Below, piece after piece: positions 34,155-43,304 of a stretch of 59,215 bases of DNA. How positions within the stretch are numbered: the stretch's first letter is position 1; each line of letters starts with the position of its first letter. Source of the DNA: an uncultured Selenomonadales bacterium (GTDB taxonomy: Bacteria; Bacillota; Negativicutes; Selenomonadales; Selenomonadaceae); assembly GCA_946408105.1 (NCBI GenBank), contig CAMJQS010000002.1, positions 1-59,215 of the forward strand, given 5' to 3'. Below the pieces are notes generated by a model, which saw only the letters and a list, made by a program, of their open reading frames with translations, was not told the DNA's origin and ran no database searches. The translations under genes were made by a program, and so were the position numbers.

Positions 34155-36052
34155 GTCGTCACCGTCAAGAATCCGAAAATTATTTCGTTGAGCCGTTCGA
34201 TTATCTGCCGCGAAATTTTTTCCGCCGTCAAGCCGCAAATGTCCAAAAGCTGAGCGCGACTTCCCTGCTCAATGAATTTGTCTTTTATACCGAGCCTTAA
34301 AAGCGGCGTAGAAATTTTTTCGTCCGCCAAAAACTCTGCGACCGCCGACCCGAAGCCGCCGTTCAAAGTTCCCTCTTCGCACGTGACCAAAAGTTTCGAC
34401 GAGCGCGCAGATTTTCTTATCAGCTCCGCGTCGAACGGTTTGACGAAGCGAACATTTATCACGTCGACGAAAAATTTTTTCTCGCGCAAAAGTTTCGCCG
34501 CGTCCGCCGAATTTTTTACCATCGTCCCGACCGCGAAGATTGTCACGTCCGCCGAAGAATTTTTTTCGACGACTTCAGCCTTGCCCCAAGAAATTTTTTC
34601 GGGCTCCGCTTTAAGTTCGACGCCCAAGCCCGCGCCGCGCGGATAACGAATCGCCACGGGAAAATTTTTTTCAAACGCCGCGAAAATCATTTGCCGCAAT
34701 TCGTTTTCGTCTTTTGGCGCAAGAATGTTCATGTTCGGAATCGTGCGCAGATAAGACAAATCGAACGCGCCGTGATGAGTTGCGCCGTCTTCGCCGACGA
34801 GCCCGGCTCTGTCCAAGCAAAAGAGCACGGGCAAATTTTGCAAGCAGACGTCGTGAAGAATTTGGTCGTAGGCGCGCTGCAGGAACGTGGAGTAAATCGC
34901 GACGACGGGTTTCAGTCCGCCGGCCGCCATGCCCGCCGCCAAAGTCACGGCGTGTTCTTCGGCAATGCCCACGTCAAAAAATCTTTGCGGGAATTTTTCC
35001 GCGAATTTTTTTAAGCCGGTGCCCGTCGGCATTGCGGCAGTTATCGCGACAATTTTTTCGTCACGCGCCGCGCAATCAATCACTGCTTGCGAAAAAATTT
35101 CCGTGTAACTTGGCGGCGATTTTTTCTTGAGCACTTGCCCTGTCGTCTTGTCGAACTTGCCGACGCCGTGAAATTTTTCGGGCGAATTTTCGGCGGGCGC
35201 GTAGCCTTTGCCCTTCTTTGTGTTGACGTGAATCAGCACGGGCGAGTTAATCACTCCGACGCGGGTGAAAACGTCCTTCATGCCGCCAATGTCGTGGCCG
35301 TCAATCGGGCCGAGATAAGTGAAACCCAGAGCCTCGAACATTGCGCCGGGGAAGACAGCCGCCGACACGCCCGCTTTAACAGAATTTGCCGCGAGCAAAA
35401 TTTTTTCACCGACGTCGCGGAAGGGAATATTTTTTACGAAGTCTTCAAATTCTTTTTTCGCGCGATGATATTGCGGCTTGAGACGAATTTTGGAAAGGTA
35501 TTCGCTCAACGCGCCGACGTTTTTATCAATCGACATTTCGTTATCGTTGAGGACGACGAGCAAATTTTTTTTGAGTTGCCCCGCGTGATTGAGAGCCTCG
35601 AAGGCCATGCCGCCAGTCAAAGCTCCGTCGCCGATGACCGCGATAACTTTTCGCTCGACGCGTTCAATTTCTGCGGCGATTAAAAATCCCAGCGCGGCAC
35701 TGATTGACGTGGACGCATGACCGACGCCGAACGAATCAAAAGGCGACTCGGCACGCTTCGGGAAGCCGGTAATGCCTCCCAAAGTCCTAAGCGTGTGGAA
35801 TGTGTCGCGTCGCCCTGTTAAAATTTTGTGCGTGTAAGCCTGGTGTCCGACATCCCAAACAAGTCTGTCGCGGCTGAAGTCGAACACGGAATAAAGTGCC
35901 AGCGTCAACTCGACCGTGCCCAAGCTCGGTGCAAGATGTCCGCCGTTTTTCGCGACCGTCGTCAAGATTAGCTCGCGAATTTCGCCCGCCATTTGCTCAA
36001 GTTCAGCCAAGCTCATCGTGTGAAGTTCTGCGGGCGACGTTAATCTTTTCAA
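34151..36052 (-). CDS. dxs: 1-deoxy-D-xylulose-5-phosphate synthase
   Basis: A 633-residue thiamine-diphosphate enzyme, first step of the MEP isoprenoid pathway (pyruvate plus glyceraldehyde-3-phosphate). Motifs: LVWDVGHQAYTHKILTGR, TPP-binding VIGDGALTGGMAFEALNHAG with VVLNDNEMSI, DVGIAEEHAVTLAAGMA, FCLDRAGLVGEDGATHHG, and AIRYPRGAGLG. The start is uncertain. TTG 36052 gives MKRLTSPAEL, but a GGAGAG site sits about 15 nt further up without a standard start codon at good spacing. It is translationally coupled to tlyA and shares the block with ispA. Confidence 0.95.
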   Translation of the reverse strand: MKRLTSPAELHTMSLAELEQMAGEIRELILTTVAKNGGHLAPSLGTVELTLALYSVFDFSRDRLVWDVGHQAYTHKILTGRRDTFHTLRTLGGITGFPKRAESPFDSFGVGHASTSISAALGFLIAAEIERVERKVIAVIGDGALTGGMAFEALNHAGQLKKNLLVVLNDNEMSIDKNVGALSEYLSKIRLKPQYHRAKKEFEDFVKNIPFRDVGEKILLAANSVKAGVSAAVFPGAMFEALGFTYLGPIDGHDIGGMKDVFTRVGVINSPVLIHVNTKKGKGYAPAENSPEKFHGVGKFDKTTGQVLKKKSPPSYTEIFSQAVIDCAARDEKIVAITAAMPTGTGLKKFAEKFPQRFFDVGIAEEHAVTLAAGMAAGGLKPVVAIYSTFLQRAYDQILHDVCLQNLPVLFCLDRAGLVGEDGATHHGAFDLSYLRTIPNMNILAPKDENELRQMIFAAFEKNFPVAIRYPRGAGLGVELKAEPEKISWGKAEVVEKNSSADVTIFAVGTMVKNSADAAKLLREKKFFVDVINVRFVKPFDAELIRKSARSSKLLVTCEEGTLNGGFGSAVAEFLADEKISTPLLRLGIKDKFIEQGSRAQLLDICGLTAEKISRQIIERLNEIIFGFLTVTT

Positions 36053-36094
36053 CAGCCCCGTGACAATCTCTCCTTAAATTTAAAATTTTTTGTA

Positions 36095-36589
36095 TCAGGT
36101 ATACGGCTCGTATTTTTTGCCGTCGACAATCAAGTACGCGTTATAGTATTCAACGTCGACATTGGAAGCAACAGGAATTTCCTGCCAAGTGGGTTCTGCA
36201 TTTTGGTAGTGCATGTTCGGAATCTCTGCGCCGTTTGCGTTGTAAGAGTCGCGGTCGGAAATGTGATAATATCTCTTGTCGCCTTCCTTTTTAAATTGAA
36301 TCGTCGAGATGTCATAGGAAAGGCTTTCGATGCCGGCCGGAACGATTGAATAATCGCGGTACCATTTAATCAGAGCGTTGCGGCCTTTGTCGCTGTAGTC
36401 CATGCGGAACTTCGCGCTAAACGTGACGACGTCTCTTGTTTCCGTAATCGAATTGATTTGAACGGAGTTCGCGTCGAAGTAAAGCACGTTGTCGTCGTTG
36501 TCGGTGTAAATCTGTTGCCAGTTGGCCGCCAACGCAGTCGCCGCGCTCATCATGAAAACAAGCAAGGTCGCCAAAAAAATTTTCCTCAT
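36095..36589 (-). CDS. Secreted protein resembling surface-adhesin E-like domains
   Basis: 164 residues from ATG 36589 (GGAG 9 nt upstream), with signal peptide MRKIFLATLLVFMMSAATALA. The mature protein begins NWQQIYTDNDDNVLYFDANSV, followed by strand-rich sequence (VVTFSAKFRMDYSDKGRNALI, SLSYDISTIQFKKEGDKRYY). This is the layout of small exported domains called adhesin-E-like in Negativicutes. Function unknown. It interrupts the usual ispA-dxs neighbourhood. Confidence 0.72.
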   Translation of the reverse strand: MRKIFLATLLVFMMSAATALAANWQQIYTDNDDNVLYFDANSVQINSITETRDVVTFSAKFRMDYSDKGRNALIKWYRDYSIVPAGIESLSYDISTIQFKKEGDKRYYHISDRDSYNANGAEIPNMHYQNAEPTWQEIPVASNVDVEYYNAYLIVDGKKYEPYT

Positions 36590-36658
36590 TATAAACAACT
36601 CCTTAAAAAGATTTTATTTGCTATTCGGCGCAGTAAAAGAAAAATCCTTCACAGAAAA

Positions 36659-37537
36659 TTATTTTTTGCGGGCGATTAAATATTTAACGAGTTCGCGCAA
36701 AAAGTTTGCTTCGTCGCCGAAATTTTTCAGCGCGTCCAAAGCTTTGTCGACGGCCGCCTGCGCAAAATTTTTTGCCGCGTCGAGTGAAGTCAAGCTTACG
36801 TAAGTCGACTTTAAATTTTTTTCGTCGGAGCCCGTCGGTTTGCCCAAAATTTTTTCGTCGCCGGTCACGTCCAAAATGTCGTCGGTGATTTGAAAAGCCA
36901 AGCCGAAATTTTCTGCGTAGCGCGTGAGGTCTTCCAAATTTTTTTCGGAAGCTTGAGCGAGTATCGCGCCCGAACGAATCGCCGCTTTGAAGAGCGCGCC
37001 CGTCTTGCCGCTGTGCATGAGCTTGAGCGTTTCAAAATCGATTTGAATTCCCTCCGAGCGCAAGTCAATCGCTTGGCCGCCGACCATGCCCGACGCGCCC
37101 GCAGCCGTGCTTATCTCTTTTAAAACGCGCAACAAAATTTCGGGCGCAACGTCTTTTTGCCTGAGCACAACTTCAAACGCCAAAGTCAAAAGCGCGTCGC
37201 CCGCAAGAATCGCCGTCGCCTCTCCGAAGACTTTGTGATTGGTCGGCTTGCCGCGTCGAAGGTCGTCGTTGTCCATTGCCGGCAAGTCGTCATGAATCAG
37301 CGAATACGTGTGAATCATTTCCAGCGCGTCGGCCGCCGTGATAAATTTTTCTCCGTCGCCGTTAATCGTGTCCGCCGCCGCCATTAAAAGTATCGGGCGC
37401 AATCTTTTTCCGCCCGCCATCAAACTGTATTCCATTGCCCGCGATAAATTTTCGTCAAGCGATTTCGTCCGCCGCAATTCTTTCAACAAGTCCGCCTCGA
37501 CCAACGCCGCTCTCCGCTTCCACAAATCTTTGAACAT
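36659..37537 (-). CDS. ispA: Polyprenyl (farnesyl/geranylgeranyl) diphosphate synthase
   Basis: A 292-residue trans-isoprenyl diphosphate synthase condensing IPP with allylic diphosphates. The first aspartate-rich motif, IHDDLPAMDNDDLRRG, begins near residue 81. The second, FQITDDILDVTGD, is near 217. MAGGKRLRPIL is the IPP-binding block. The short residues before the first motif fit the farnesyl type. It follows ttcA with a 3-nt gap and is two genes upstream of dxs, so the isoprenoid genes are grouped. Confidence 0.94.
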   Translation of the reverse strand: MFKDLWKRRAALVEADLLKELRRTKSLDENLSRAMEYSLMAGGKRLRPILLMAAADTINGDGEKFITAADALEMIHTYSLIHDDLPAMDNDDLRRGKPTNHKVFGEATAILAGDALLTLAFEVVLRQKDVAPEILLRVLKEISTAAGASGMVGGQAIDLRSEGIQIDFETLKLMHSGKTGALFKAAIRSGAILAQASEKNLEDLTRYAENFGLAFQITDDILDVTGDEKILGKPTGSDEKNLKSTYVSLTSLDAAKNFAQAAVDKALDALKNFGDEANFLRELVKYLIARKK

Positions 37538-37540
37538 GAT

Positions 37541-38317
37541 TTATCCTCCAAACTTCAGCGCGAAATATTTTTCTTGCATTTGCTCACGAGTTTTGGGCGC
37601 GTCCCACAGCTCGCCGATTGAATTTTTTCGCAACGCCGCCGCCAAATGACTGAACAGGTCGGGGAAAGATTTTTCCAGCTCCGCGATTAAATTTTTTGTC
37701 CGCTGACGATTCGTCGCGCCGTCGAACGGGCACGGCGATTTTAAAACTTCAAAGCCGCGCGTGAAATTTTTTATCTCGGCCTCGCGCAAATAAATCAGCG
37801 GGCGAATCACCGTTAAATTTGTTCTGTCCAAAAAAGTTTTCGGCTGAAAGGTCGTAAGCTGCCCGCTCGAAAGCAAACTCATAAAAAAAGTTTCAACGGC
37901 GTCGTCCAGATGATGAGCGTAAGCAATTTTGTTCGCGCCCAACTCTTGAGCCTTGCGATTCATCACGGCGCGGCGGAAGTAAGCGCAGGTGTAGCACGGG
38001 CTTTTATTTTTTTGCTCGCGAATGAGCGCGGCGATGTCGACTTCGCAAACGTCGTGAGAAATTTCCAGCTCGTTGCAAAAATTTTTTACGGCGGAAATTT
38101 TTTCGCTCAAGTCGTCGCTGAACTTAGAATCAATCGTCAAAGCGGTAAGGGAAAAATTTTTCTTCATGCGTTCTCGCAAAGTTGCCAGGGCGTAAGTCAA
38201 AAGCAAACTGTCCTTGCCGCCCGACACGCCGATTAAAATTTTATCGCCGTCGTCAATCAAATCAAACTCGACGACCGCCCGAATTATTTTGCTGAAAATT
38301 TTTTGCGGCAGAACCAT
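37541..38317 (-). CDS. TtcA-type tRNA thiolation PP-loop ATPase
   Basis: A 258-residue adenylating enzyme. The PP-loop is ILIGVSGGKDSLLLTYAL. The central CxxC, in KSPCYTCAYFRRAVMN, can hold an Fe-S cluster, and further conserved blocks are IAYAHHLDDAVETFFMSL and a late cysteine in KSPCPFDG. TtcA makes 2-thiocytidine at tRNA position 32. Related TtuA enzymes thiolate U54, and separating them needs alignment. An AGGAGG site precedes the ATG. It is separated from the heptose kinase gene by hairpin element copy C. Confidence 0.88.
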   Translation of the reverse strand: MVLPQKIFSKIIRAVVEFDLIDDGDKILIGVSGGKDSLLLTYALATLRERMKKNFSLTALTIDSKFSDDLSEKISAVKNFCNELEISHDVCEVDIAALIREQKNKSPCYTCAYFRRAVMNRKAQELGANKIAYAHHLDDAVETFFMSLLSSGQLTTFQPKTFLDRTNLTVIRPLIYLREAEIKNFTRGFEVLKSPCPFDGATNRQRTKNLIAELEKSFPDLFSHLAAALRKNSIGELWDAPKTREQMQEKYFALKFGG

Positions 38318-38354
38318 AAATCCTCCTGAAAAAATTTTTTAACGCCGCGAACTT

Positions 38355-38509
38355 GAGGCCGTCATGGATGACGGCCTGCCCGCGTAGAAGACGTGATGTC
38401 TTCTCAGCGGGCAACAGTCGGTCGCGGGTGGTCGTAACGTTTGAGCCATTGTTAGTGTCCCGCCCTTTTCTTTGCTTACTTTCTTTTGGGCACTGCAAAA
38501 GAAAGTAAG
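38355..38509. repeat. Dispersed multi-hairpin element, copy C
   Basis: Same orientation as copy A. The GGCCGTC stem (38356-38377) and the CTTACTTTCTTTTG stem (38475-38509) are nearly identical to copy A. The middle differs: an extra GAAGACGTGATGTCTTC hairpin and about 50 bp of unrelated sequence. Its end abuts the stop codon of the heptose kinase gene. Confidence 0.87.
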
Positions 38510-38510
38510 A

Positions 38511-39479
38511 TTATAACGCATTCAAAAGTTCCTCGCGGTTCACGGCGTAAGTTCCGACCTTGGCCACGACGACGCCCGCCGCCACGTTCGCAAGATATGC
38601 CGCCGCCGCCGAATCAATTCCGCCGGCCAACGCCGCCGAAAAAACCGCAATGACCGTATCGCCCGCGCCGGACACGTCGAAGACCTCCTGCGCCCGCGCC
38701 TTGATGTGAGAAATTTTTTCTCCGGTAATCAAGCTCAAACCTTCGGCCGAACGCGTGACGACCAGCCCGCGCAAATTAAATTCGTCAATAATTTTATGCG
38801 AGGCCTCTTCAATCTGCGCGTCGACGTTTGAAATTTTTTTCGGCAAGACGGCGTTAAGTTCTTTCAAGTTCGGCGTGATGAAGCTCGCGTCAAAATATTT
38901 TTGCCAGTTGTCGCCTTTCGGGTCGACGACGACAAATTTTTTTTGCGCACGACACGCGCCGATAATTTCGCGGCAAATTTTTTTCGTGCAGACGCCCTTG
39001 CCGTAATCGGAAATAATCACGCCGTCGACGTCAGAAATTTTCGCGGAAAAATTTTTCAAAAGCTCTTCGGTGCTCAAGGCGTCGAGTTCGCTCGCGTCTT
39101 CAAAGTCCAAACGAATCATTTGTTGATGACCGCTTATCACGCGCGTTTTCGTCGTCGTCGGCTTTGAAGTTTCAATCACGCCCGAATAATCGACGCCGAG
39201 ATTTTTTAACTTGCTCAAAAAAATTTCGCCGTGAACATCGCGCCCGACCTGCCCGATTATCGACGTGCGACAGCCGAGCAAAGCCAAATTGTGCACGACG
39301 TTGGCCGCGCCGCCCAAAGTTTCTTTGACTTCCGTGACGCGGGCAATCGGCACGGGGGCTTCGGGCGAAATGCGCGTGACTTCCCCGAAATAATATTTGT
39401 CCAACATCACGTCGCCGACGACAAGAATTTTACACGCGCTCAAACCGTCCGCAACAAAATTTTTCAGTTCGTCAATCAT
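38511..39479 (-). CDS. rfaE1: D-glycero-beta-D-manno-heptose-7-phosphate kinase (HldE N-terminal / RfaE1 type)
   Basis: A 322-residue PfkB-family kinase adding phosphate to C1 of heptose-7-phosphate for LPS inner-core heptose. Motifs: [43 protein letters not shown], and the C-terminal anion hole and catalytic Asp, [14 protein letters not shown]. It lacks the nucleotidyltransferase half of HldE, so a separate RfaE2 gene is expected. It implies an outer membrane with LPS. The start overlaps the hemL stop (ATGA). The stop is adjacent to hairpin copy C. Confidence 0.93.
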   Translation of the reverse strand: MIDELKNFVADGLSACKILVVGDVMLDKYYFGEVTRISPEAPVPIARVTEVKETLGGAANVVHNLALLGCRTSIIGQVGRDVHGEIFLSKLKNLGVDYSGVIETSKPTTTKTRVISGHQQMIRLDFEDASELDALSTEELLKNFSAKISDVDGVIISDYGKGVCTKKICREIIGACRAQKKFVVVDPKGDNWQKYFDASFITPNLKELNAVLPKKISNVDAQIEEASHKIIDEFNLRGLVVTRSAEGLSLITGEKISHIKARAQEVFDVSGAGDTVIAVFSAALAGGIDSAAAAYLANVAAGVVVAKVGTYAVNREELLNAL

Positions 39480-40762
39480 TTGAGTCCTCCAAAAGAAATT
39501 TTCGCCGCCGCCAAAGTTTTTTCCAAATCTTCGTCCGTGTGAGCCGCCGACATGAACAGAGTTTCAAATTGTGACGGCGCAAGATAAATTTTTTGCTCCA
39601 ACATCGCCGCGAAAAATTTTTTGAACTGCGTTTGATTCGCGGCGGCCGCCTCGTCGTAGTTTGTGACTTCGCGCGCGCTGAAAAATATTCCGAACATGGA
39701 GCCGGCTTGCGGCGTTTGAATTTTTACGCCGAAATTTTTTGCCGCGGCCTGAAGTCCTTCGACGAGCTTTGAAGTCTTCGCGGAAATTTTTTCCGTCAAA
39801 TTTTCTTCAAGCAAAATCGTCAACGTCTCTATGCCCGCCGTCATCGCCAAAGGATTGCCGCTCAAAGTTCCCGCCTGATAAATTCTGCCGTCGGGCGAAA
39901 CGTTGCGCATAATTTTTTCCGCTCCGCCGTAAGCCGCACACGGGAGCCCGCCGCCGATAATTTTTCCCAGGCAAGTTAAATCGGGCGTGACGTGAAATTT
40001 TTCTTGCGCGCCGCCGAGCGAAACTCGAAAGCCGCACATGACTTCATCGAAAATCAAAAGCGCGCCGAATTTTTTTGTAACGTCACGAAGTCCGCGCAAA
40101 AAATTTTCTTTCGGCAAGACGAGCCCCATGTTGCCCGCGACAGGTTCGACGATAACCGCCGCAATTTCTTCGCCGCATTGAGCAAAAATTTTTTCGACGG
40201 CGGCAAGGTCGTTGTAAGGCAAAGTAATCGTGTCTTGAGCCGTGCCGCGCGTGACGCCGGGGCTTGACGGTTCGCCGAAGGTCGCCGCGCCGCTGCCCGC
40301 CTTAACCAAGAGCGAATCGCTGTGGCCGTGATAGCAGCCGACGAACTTTAAAATTTTTTCGCGCCCCGTGAAACCTCTGGCAACTCGCAACGCACTCATC
40401 GTCGCTTCGGTGCCGGAATTGACCATGCGCATGACTTCCATTGACGGAAAAATTTTGTTCACGAGCTTTGCAAGTTTCGTTTCAAGTTCGGTCGGCGCGC
40501 CGTAACTCGTGCCGCGTTCGACGGCTCTTTTCAAAGCGTCGACAACTTTCGGATGAGCGTGACCCAAAATCAGCGGCCCCCACGAGCCCACGAAGTCAAT
40601 GTATTCGTTGCCGTCGATGTCAAAAATTTTTGAGCCTGCGCCGTGAGAAATGAACGGCGGATTCGAGTCGACGCTTGAGTAGGAACGCACGGGGCTGTTC
40701 ACTCCGCCCGGCATAAATTTTTTTGCTTCGACGAACGCCGCCAAAGATTTTTTTAAGTTCAT
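39476..40762 (-). CDS. hemL: Glutamate-1-semialdehyde 2,1-aminomutase
   Basis: A 428-residue PLP enzyme forming 5-aminolevulinate in the C5 haem pathway. Motifs: [74 protein letters not shown], and the PLP lysine in [12 protein letters not shown]. The ATG at 40762 has GGGAGG upstream, so the longer frame is rejected. A decayed copy of its first codons lies at 40867-40948. It overlaps rfaE1 by 4 nt. Confidence 0.96.
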   Translation of the reverse strand: MNLKKSLAAFVEAKKFMPGGVNSPVRSYSSVDSNPPFISHGAGSKIFDIDGNEYIDFVGSWGPLILGHAHPKVVDALKRAVERGTSYGAPTELETKLAKLVNKIFPSMEVMRMVNSGTEATMSALRVARGFTGREKILKFVGCYHGHSDSLLVKAGSGAATFGEPSSPGVTRGTAQDTITLPYNDLAAVEKIFAQCGEEIAAVIVEPVAGNMGLVLPKENFLRGLRDVTKKFGALLIFDEVMCGFRVSLGGAQEKFHVTPDLTCLGKIIGGGLPCAAYGGAEKIMRNVSPDGRIYQAGTLSGNPLAMTAGIETLTILLEENLTEKISAKTSKLVEGLQAAAKNFGVKIQTPQAGSMFGIFFSAREVTNYDEAAAANQTQFKKFFAAMLEQKIYLAPSQFETLFMSAAHTDEDLEKTLAAAKISFGGLK

Positions 40763-40790
40763 GATACAACCTCCCAAAATTTTTCTGACG

Positions 40791-40866
40791 CTCAAGCGCG
40801 GCGAGGAGCCGAAAATTTTTTAAAGTTGCAACGCGTCAGCTGTTGAGCCGCTTTCAAAGCGGCCGA
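40791..40866. repeat. Inverted ~75-bp element, left copy (X1)
   Basis: It contains several small palindromes (GCCGCTTTCAAAGCGGC, CAGCTG, GTTGCAAC). It is the inverse of 42056-42127, sharing an 18-base core (CAGCTGACGCGTTGCAAC on the minus strand here). It is bracketed by two copies of the hemL 5' end, the real gene and the relic at 40867-40948. Confidence 0.8.
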
Positions 40867-40948
40867 CGCCCGGCATAAAATTTTTTGCTTCGACGAACGC
40901 CGCGAGAGATTTTTTTTAATTCGTGATACAATCTCCCGAAAAATTTTA
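40867..40948 (-). pseudogene. Decayed duplicate of the hemL 5' end
   Basis: About 80 bp closely matching 40705-40784, including the ribosome site and first codons of hemL (GGAG...GTATCA, then GCGGCGTTCGTCGAAGCAAA). The start codon is changed to ACG and a TAA follows after a few bases, so it cannot be translated. It is separated from the real hemL start by element X1. Confidence 0.85.
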
Positions 40949-40979
40949 GCAGATTTTATCACAGCGATAAAAAAAAAAG

Positions 40980-42002
40980 TCAATCGGGCAGACGATCGAG
41001 CAATTTTAAATTCGTGCCGTCCGCAAAAATTATTTCCGTGACTTCGATGTGTATGTCGTTTTTCTTGAAACCGTGCTTCATTGCGTCGGCGTCGGCGCGC
41101 ACGAACGGATTTAAAGTTTTCGTCACGTTAAAAATCTGCACGCCTTGTTCGGCCTCTGTCATATCGATTGCAAACGGCGCGAGGCTTTCGCGGTCGTCCT
41201 TCCCTCTCAAGGCGACGTTGCCGATAATTTTTGCAAGCGGCTTGTCGGACTTCACGTCGGCCTTTATCGAAATTTCCAGCGTCTGCGAAAAGCCGTACTC
41301 GTCGCCGCCCTCGTTCTTGATAGTGAAACCTTTTACTTTAAAAATTTCGTCCATCTTTTGGCCAATCGGCAAGTTCAGCGAATTTAATTTTTTCTTCAGC
41401 GCACGACGATAGCCGACGTAAAATTTTTCAAAACCTTTCGCGCCCGTTATGCGCCAAGAATTTTCTTCGGCGGGTTCGAGCGCAAGCTCCAGCTCAAAAC
41501 TGAATTTCATTTGCGAATTATAAAAGGCAATCGTCGCGACTCGGTCGTTGCCGTCTTTTTGCGGCTTGGTTATGCTTTTTATTTCGCAGGAGGCCGCGCC
41601 CGATTCTTTTAAAAATTTTTGCGCGTCGGTTAAATTTTTCGGGAAGGTAACTTTGCCCACCGTGATGTATTCTTCGGCCGCCGCGCGTGCCGCGTTCACG
41701 AAGTCGGGCTTAAGTTTTTCGTAGCGCAAATTCAGTTCGTCCATCGAGTAAGCGGTCGGGGCGAGCGTCGAATTAATTTGTTCGGTCAAAATTTCTTCGG
41801 CCGCCTGCTCGATCAGCGCGTCGAGGTCGACAGCTTTTCTAAAAGTTTCAAGGTCGTGAGCTTCGACGGCGTGGCGTGCGACGACTGCGGGATTGCCGCT
41901 GCGTTTTTTGAGCTCCTGCCAATTTTGAAACGCCGCGACGCCGACGGCAACCGCCAGAATCAAAAGGACGGCAACCGCCGCCAAAATTTTTTTCGTGTTC
42001 AT
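40980..42002 (-). CDS. Membrane-anchored protein, DUF2939-like
   Basis: 340 residues with one N-terminal transmembrane anchor (ILAAVAVLLILAVAVGVAAF) and a large extracytoplasmic part. The segment NPAVVARHAVEAHDLETFRKAV to DLDALIEQAAEEIL resembles the first repeat of DUF2939-type proteins; the rest is unrecognised beta-rich sequence. The ATG overlaps the stop of a duplicated trmD 3' end (ATGA). This suggests the gene was once directly coupled to trmD. It is flanked on both sides by inverted elements X1 and X2. Confidence 0.78.
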   Translation of the reverse strand: MNTKKILAAVAVLLILAVAVGVAAFQNWQELKKRSGNPAVVARHAVEAHDLETFRKAVDLDALIEQAAEEILTEQINSTLAPTAYSMDELNLRYEKLKPDFVNAARAAAEEYITVGKVTFPKNLTDAQKFLKESGAASCEIKSITKPQKDGNDRVATIAFYNSQMKFSFELELALEPAEENSWRITGAKGFEKFYVGYRRALKKKLNSLNLPIGQKMDEIFKVKGFTIKNEGGDEYGFSQTLEISIKADVKSDKPLAKIIGNVALRGKDDRESLAPFAIDMTEAEQGVQIFNVTKTLNPFVRADADAMKHGFKKNDIHIEVTEIIFADGTNLKLLDRLPD

Positions 42003-42055
42003 TTAATCAAGTCCGGTCTTCTTGTGCGTGTCAGATTTAAAGCTTGCTCTTCGCG
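42001..42055 (-). pseudogene. Duplicate of the trmD 3' end
   Basis: Read on the minus strand it encodes EEQALNLTRTRRPDLIK and a stop, against EEQALNLTQTRRPDLIK at the real trmD end (42143-42200). The duplicate stop overlaps the start of the DUF2939-like gene. The two copies flank element X2. Confidence 0.87.
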
Positions 42056-42127
42056 GTCGCTTTAAAAGCGGCGGAACAGCTGACGCGTTGCAACGTAAAA
42101 AAATTTTCGACAACTCGCCGCGCTTGA
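42056..42127. repeat. Inverted ~75-bp element, right copy (X2)
   Basis: Plus-strand counterpart of X1 (40791-40866): GTCGCTTT...AAGCGGC, the shared 18-base CAGCTGACGCGTTGCAAC core, an A/T tract, then CTCGCCGCGCTTGA. It lies between the duplicated and the real trmD ends. Confidence 0.8.
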
Positions 42128-42142
42128 ATTCATTTCCAATTC

Positions 42143-42823
42143 TTATTTAATTAAATCCGGTCGGCGTGTCTGAGTTAAGTTTAATGCTTGCTCTTCACGC
42201 CACTTTTTTATTTGCGCGTGGTTGCCCGAAAGCAAAACTTCGGGAACGATTTTTCCTTCAAATTCTCGCGGGCGCGTGTATTGCGGGAAACCGAGCAGCC
42301 CGTCGAAGAAAGAATCCGTCGCCGCAGACTCCGCCGAGCCCAAAACGTTCGGGAGCATTCTTGCCACCGCGTCGACGATAACCATCGCGGGAAGTTCGCC
42401 GCCCGTCAAAACATAATCGCCGATTGAAATCAATTCGTCGGCCAAGTCGTAAATGCGCGCGTCGAAGCCTTCGTAATGTCCGCAGACGAAAATAATTTGG
42501 TCGAGCGCGGCCAGCTCCTTTGCTTTTGCTTGAGTGAAAACTTTTCCGCCGGGGTCGGTGATGATTATCTTGCGGGAAAAATTTTCGTCGGATTTGTTCA
42601 GCACGTCGCGCACGGCACGATAAACGGGTTCGGGCTTAAGCACCATGCCCGCGCCGCCTCCGAAGGGCGAATCGTCCACTTGCCTGTGCTTGTCGAAGGC
42701 AAAGTCTCGCAACTGTGTGAAACGAATTTCCAAAATATTTTTCTCGACGGCGCGCTTGATGATACTTTCGCCGAAGACGCCCGCAAACATTTCGGGAAAC
42801 AACGTGATGATGTTAATAAGCAT
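42143..42823 (-). CDS. trmD: tRNA (guanine37-N1)-methyltransferase
   Basis: A 226-residue SPOUT methylase preventing frameshifts by m1G37. Motifs: MLINIITLFPEMF, DDSPFGGGAGMVLKPEP, ICGHYEGFD-like block (VCGHYEGFDARI), and the trefoil knot ISIGDYVLTGGELPAMVIVDAVARMLPNVLG. ATG 42823 overlaps the rimM end by 11 nt; the longer frame is internal to rimM and rejected. Its 3' end has been duplicated at 42001-42055. Confidence 0.96.
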   Translation of the reverse strand: MLINIITLFPEMFAGVFGESIIKRAVEKNILEIRFTQLRDFAFDKHRQVDDSPFGGGAGMVLKPEPVYRAVRDVLNKSDENFSRKIIITDPGGKVFTQAKAKELAALDQIIFVCGHYEGFDARIYDLADELISIGDYVLTGGELPAMVIVDAVARMLPNVLGSAESAATDSFFDGLLGFPQYTRPREFEGKIVPEVLLSGNHAQIKKWREEQALNLTQTRRPDLIK

Positions 42824-43304
42824 TTGAGTCGACCAAAATTTTTTTCGCGGCAATGTCAATCGAACGGACGACGGACTTAAGCGCGGGAATTAAAATTTTT
42901 CCGTCGACCTCGAAAACATCGTTGCTGCCGGTCTTGAGGACGTTTGTGACGGCTCCGATTTTTTTTTCGCCGTCGAAAACTTCGCAACCGATGATGTCGA
43001 ACGTGTAAAACTCTCCGTCGGCCAGGGGCGCGGCGTCAGCTCTGTCGACCGTCAAAAATTTATTCGTCAGAGCCTTGGCGGCCTCTCGACTGTCCACGCC
43101 CGCGAACTTCATAAAGATTTGTCCGCCGATGTGTTTGACTTCCTCGACGCGAAAAATTTTTCCGCCGACAGAAATTTTTTCCAGAGCGTCGAAGCGTCCT
43201 TCAAAATCTGTCAGCGGAATTATTTTCAGCGTGCCGTCCAGCCCGCGAGCCGCGCCGATTTTCCCGACGATTATTTCAGCTGCGGATTGCAATGATTTTG
43301 TCAT
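42813..43304 (-). CDS. rimM: Ribosome maturation factor RimM
   Basis: A 163-residue 30S assembly factor that binds S19. It has the N-terminal RimM beta-barrel (VGKIGAARGLDGTLKIIPLTDF) and the PRC-barrel (LADGEFYTFDIIGCEVFDGEKKIGAVTNV, VFEVDGKILIPALKSVV). The order ylqD-rimM-trmD is conserved in Firmicutes. The first ATG at 43304 lies within ylqD (29-nt overlap) and is close to its ribosome site. A TTG 15 nt later is an alternative start. Confidence 0.94.
   Translation of the reverse strand: MTKSLQSAAEIIVGKIGAARGLDGTLKIIPLTDFEGRFDALEKISVGGKIFRVEEVKHIGGQIFMKFAGVDSREAAKALTNKFLTVDRADAAPLADGEFYTFDIIGCEVFDGEKKIGAVTNVLKTGSNDVFEVDGKILIPALKSVVRSIDIAAKKILVDSNAY

Noticed and set aside
38262-38498. 78-codon minus-strand frame across hairpin element copy C
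   Set aside because: Frame runs through the repeat and into ttcA; no ribosome site, and the repeat copies do not preserve a reading frame.
40871-40950. Second hemL start region as a real small gene
   Set aside because: Start codon is ACG and an early stop follows; it is a decayed duplicate.
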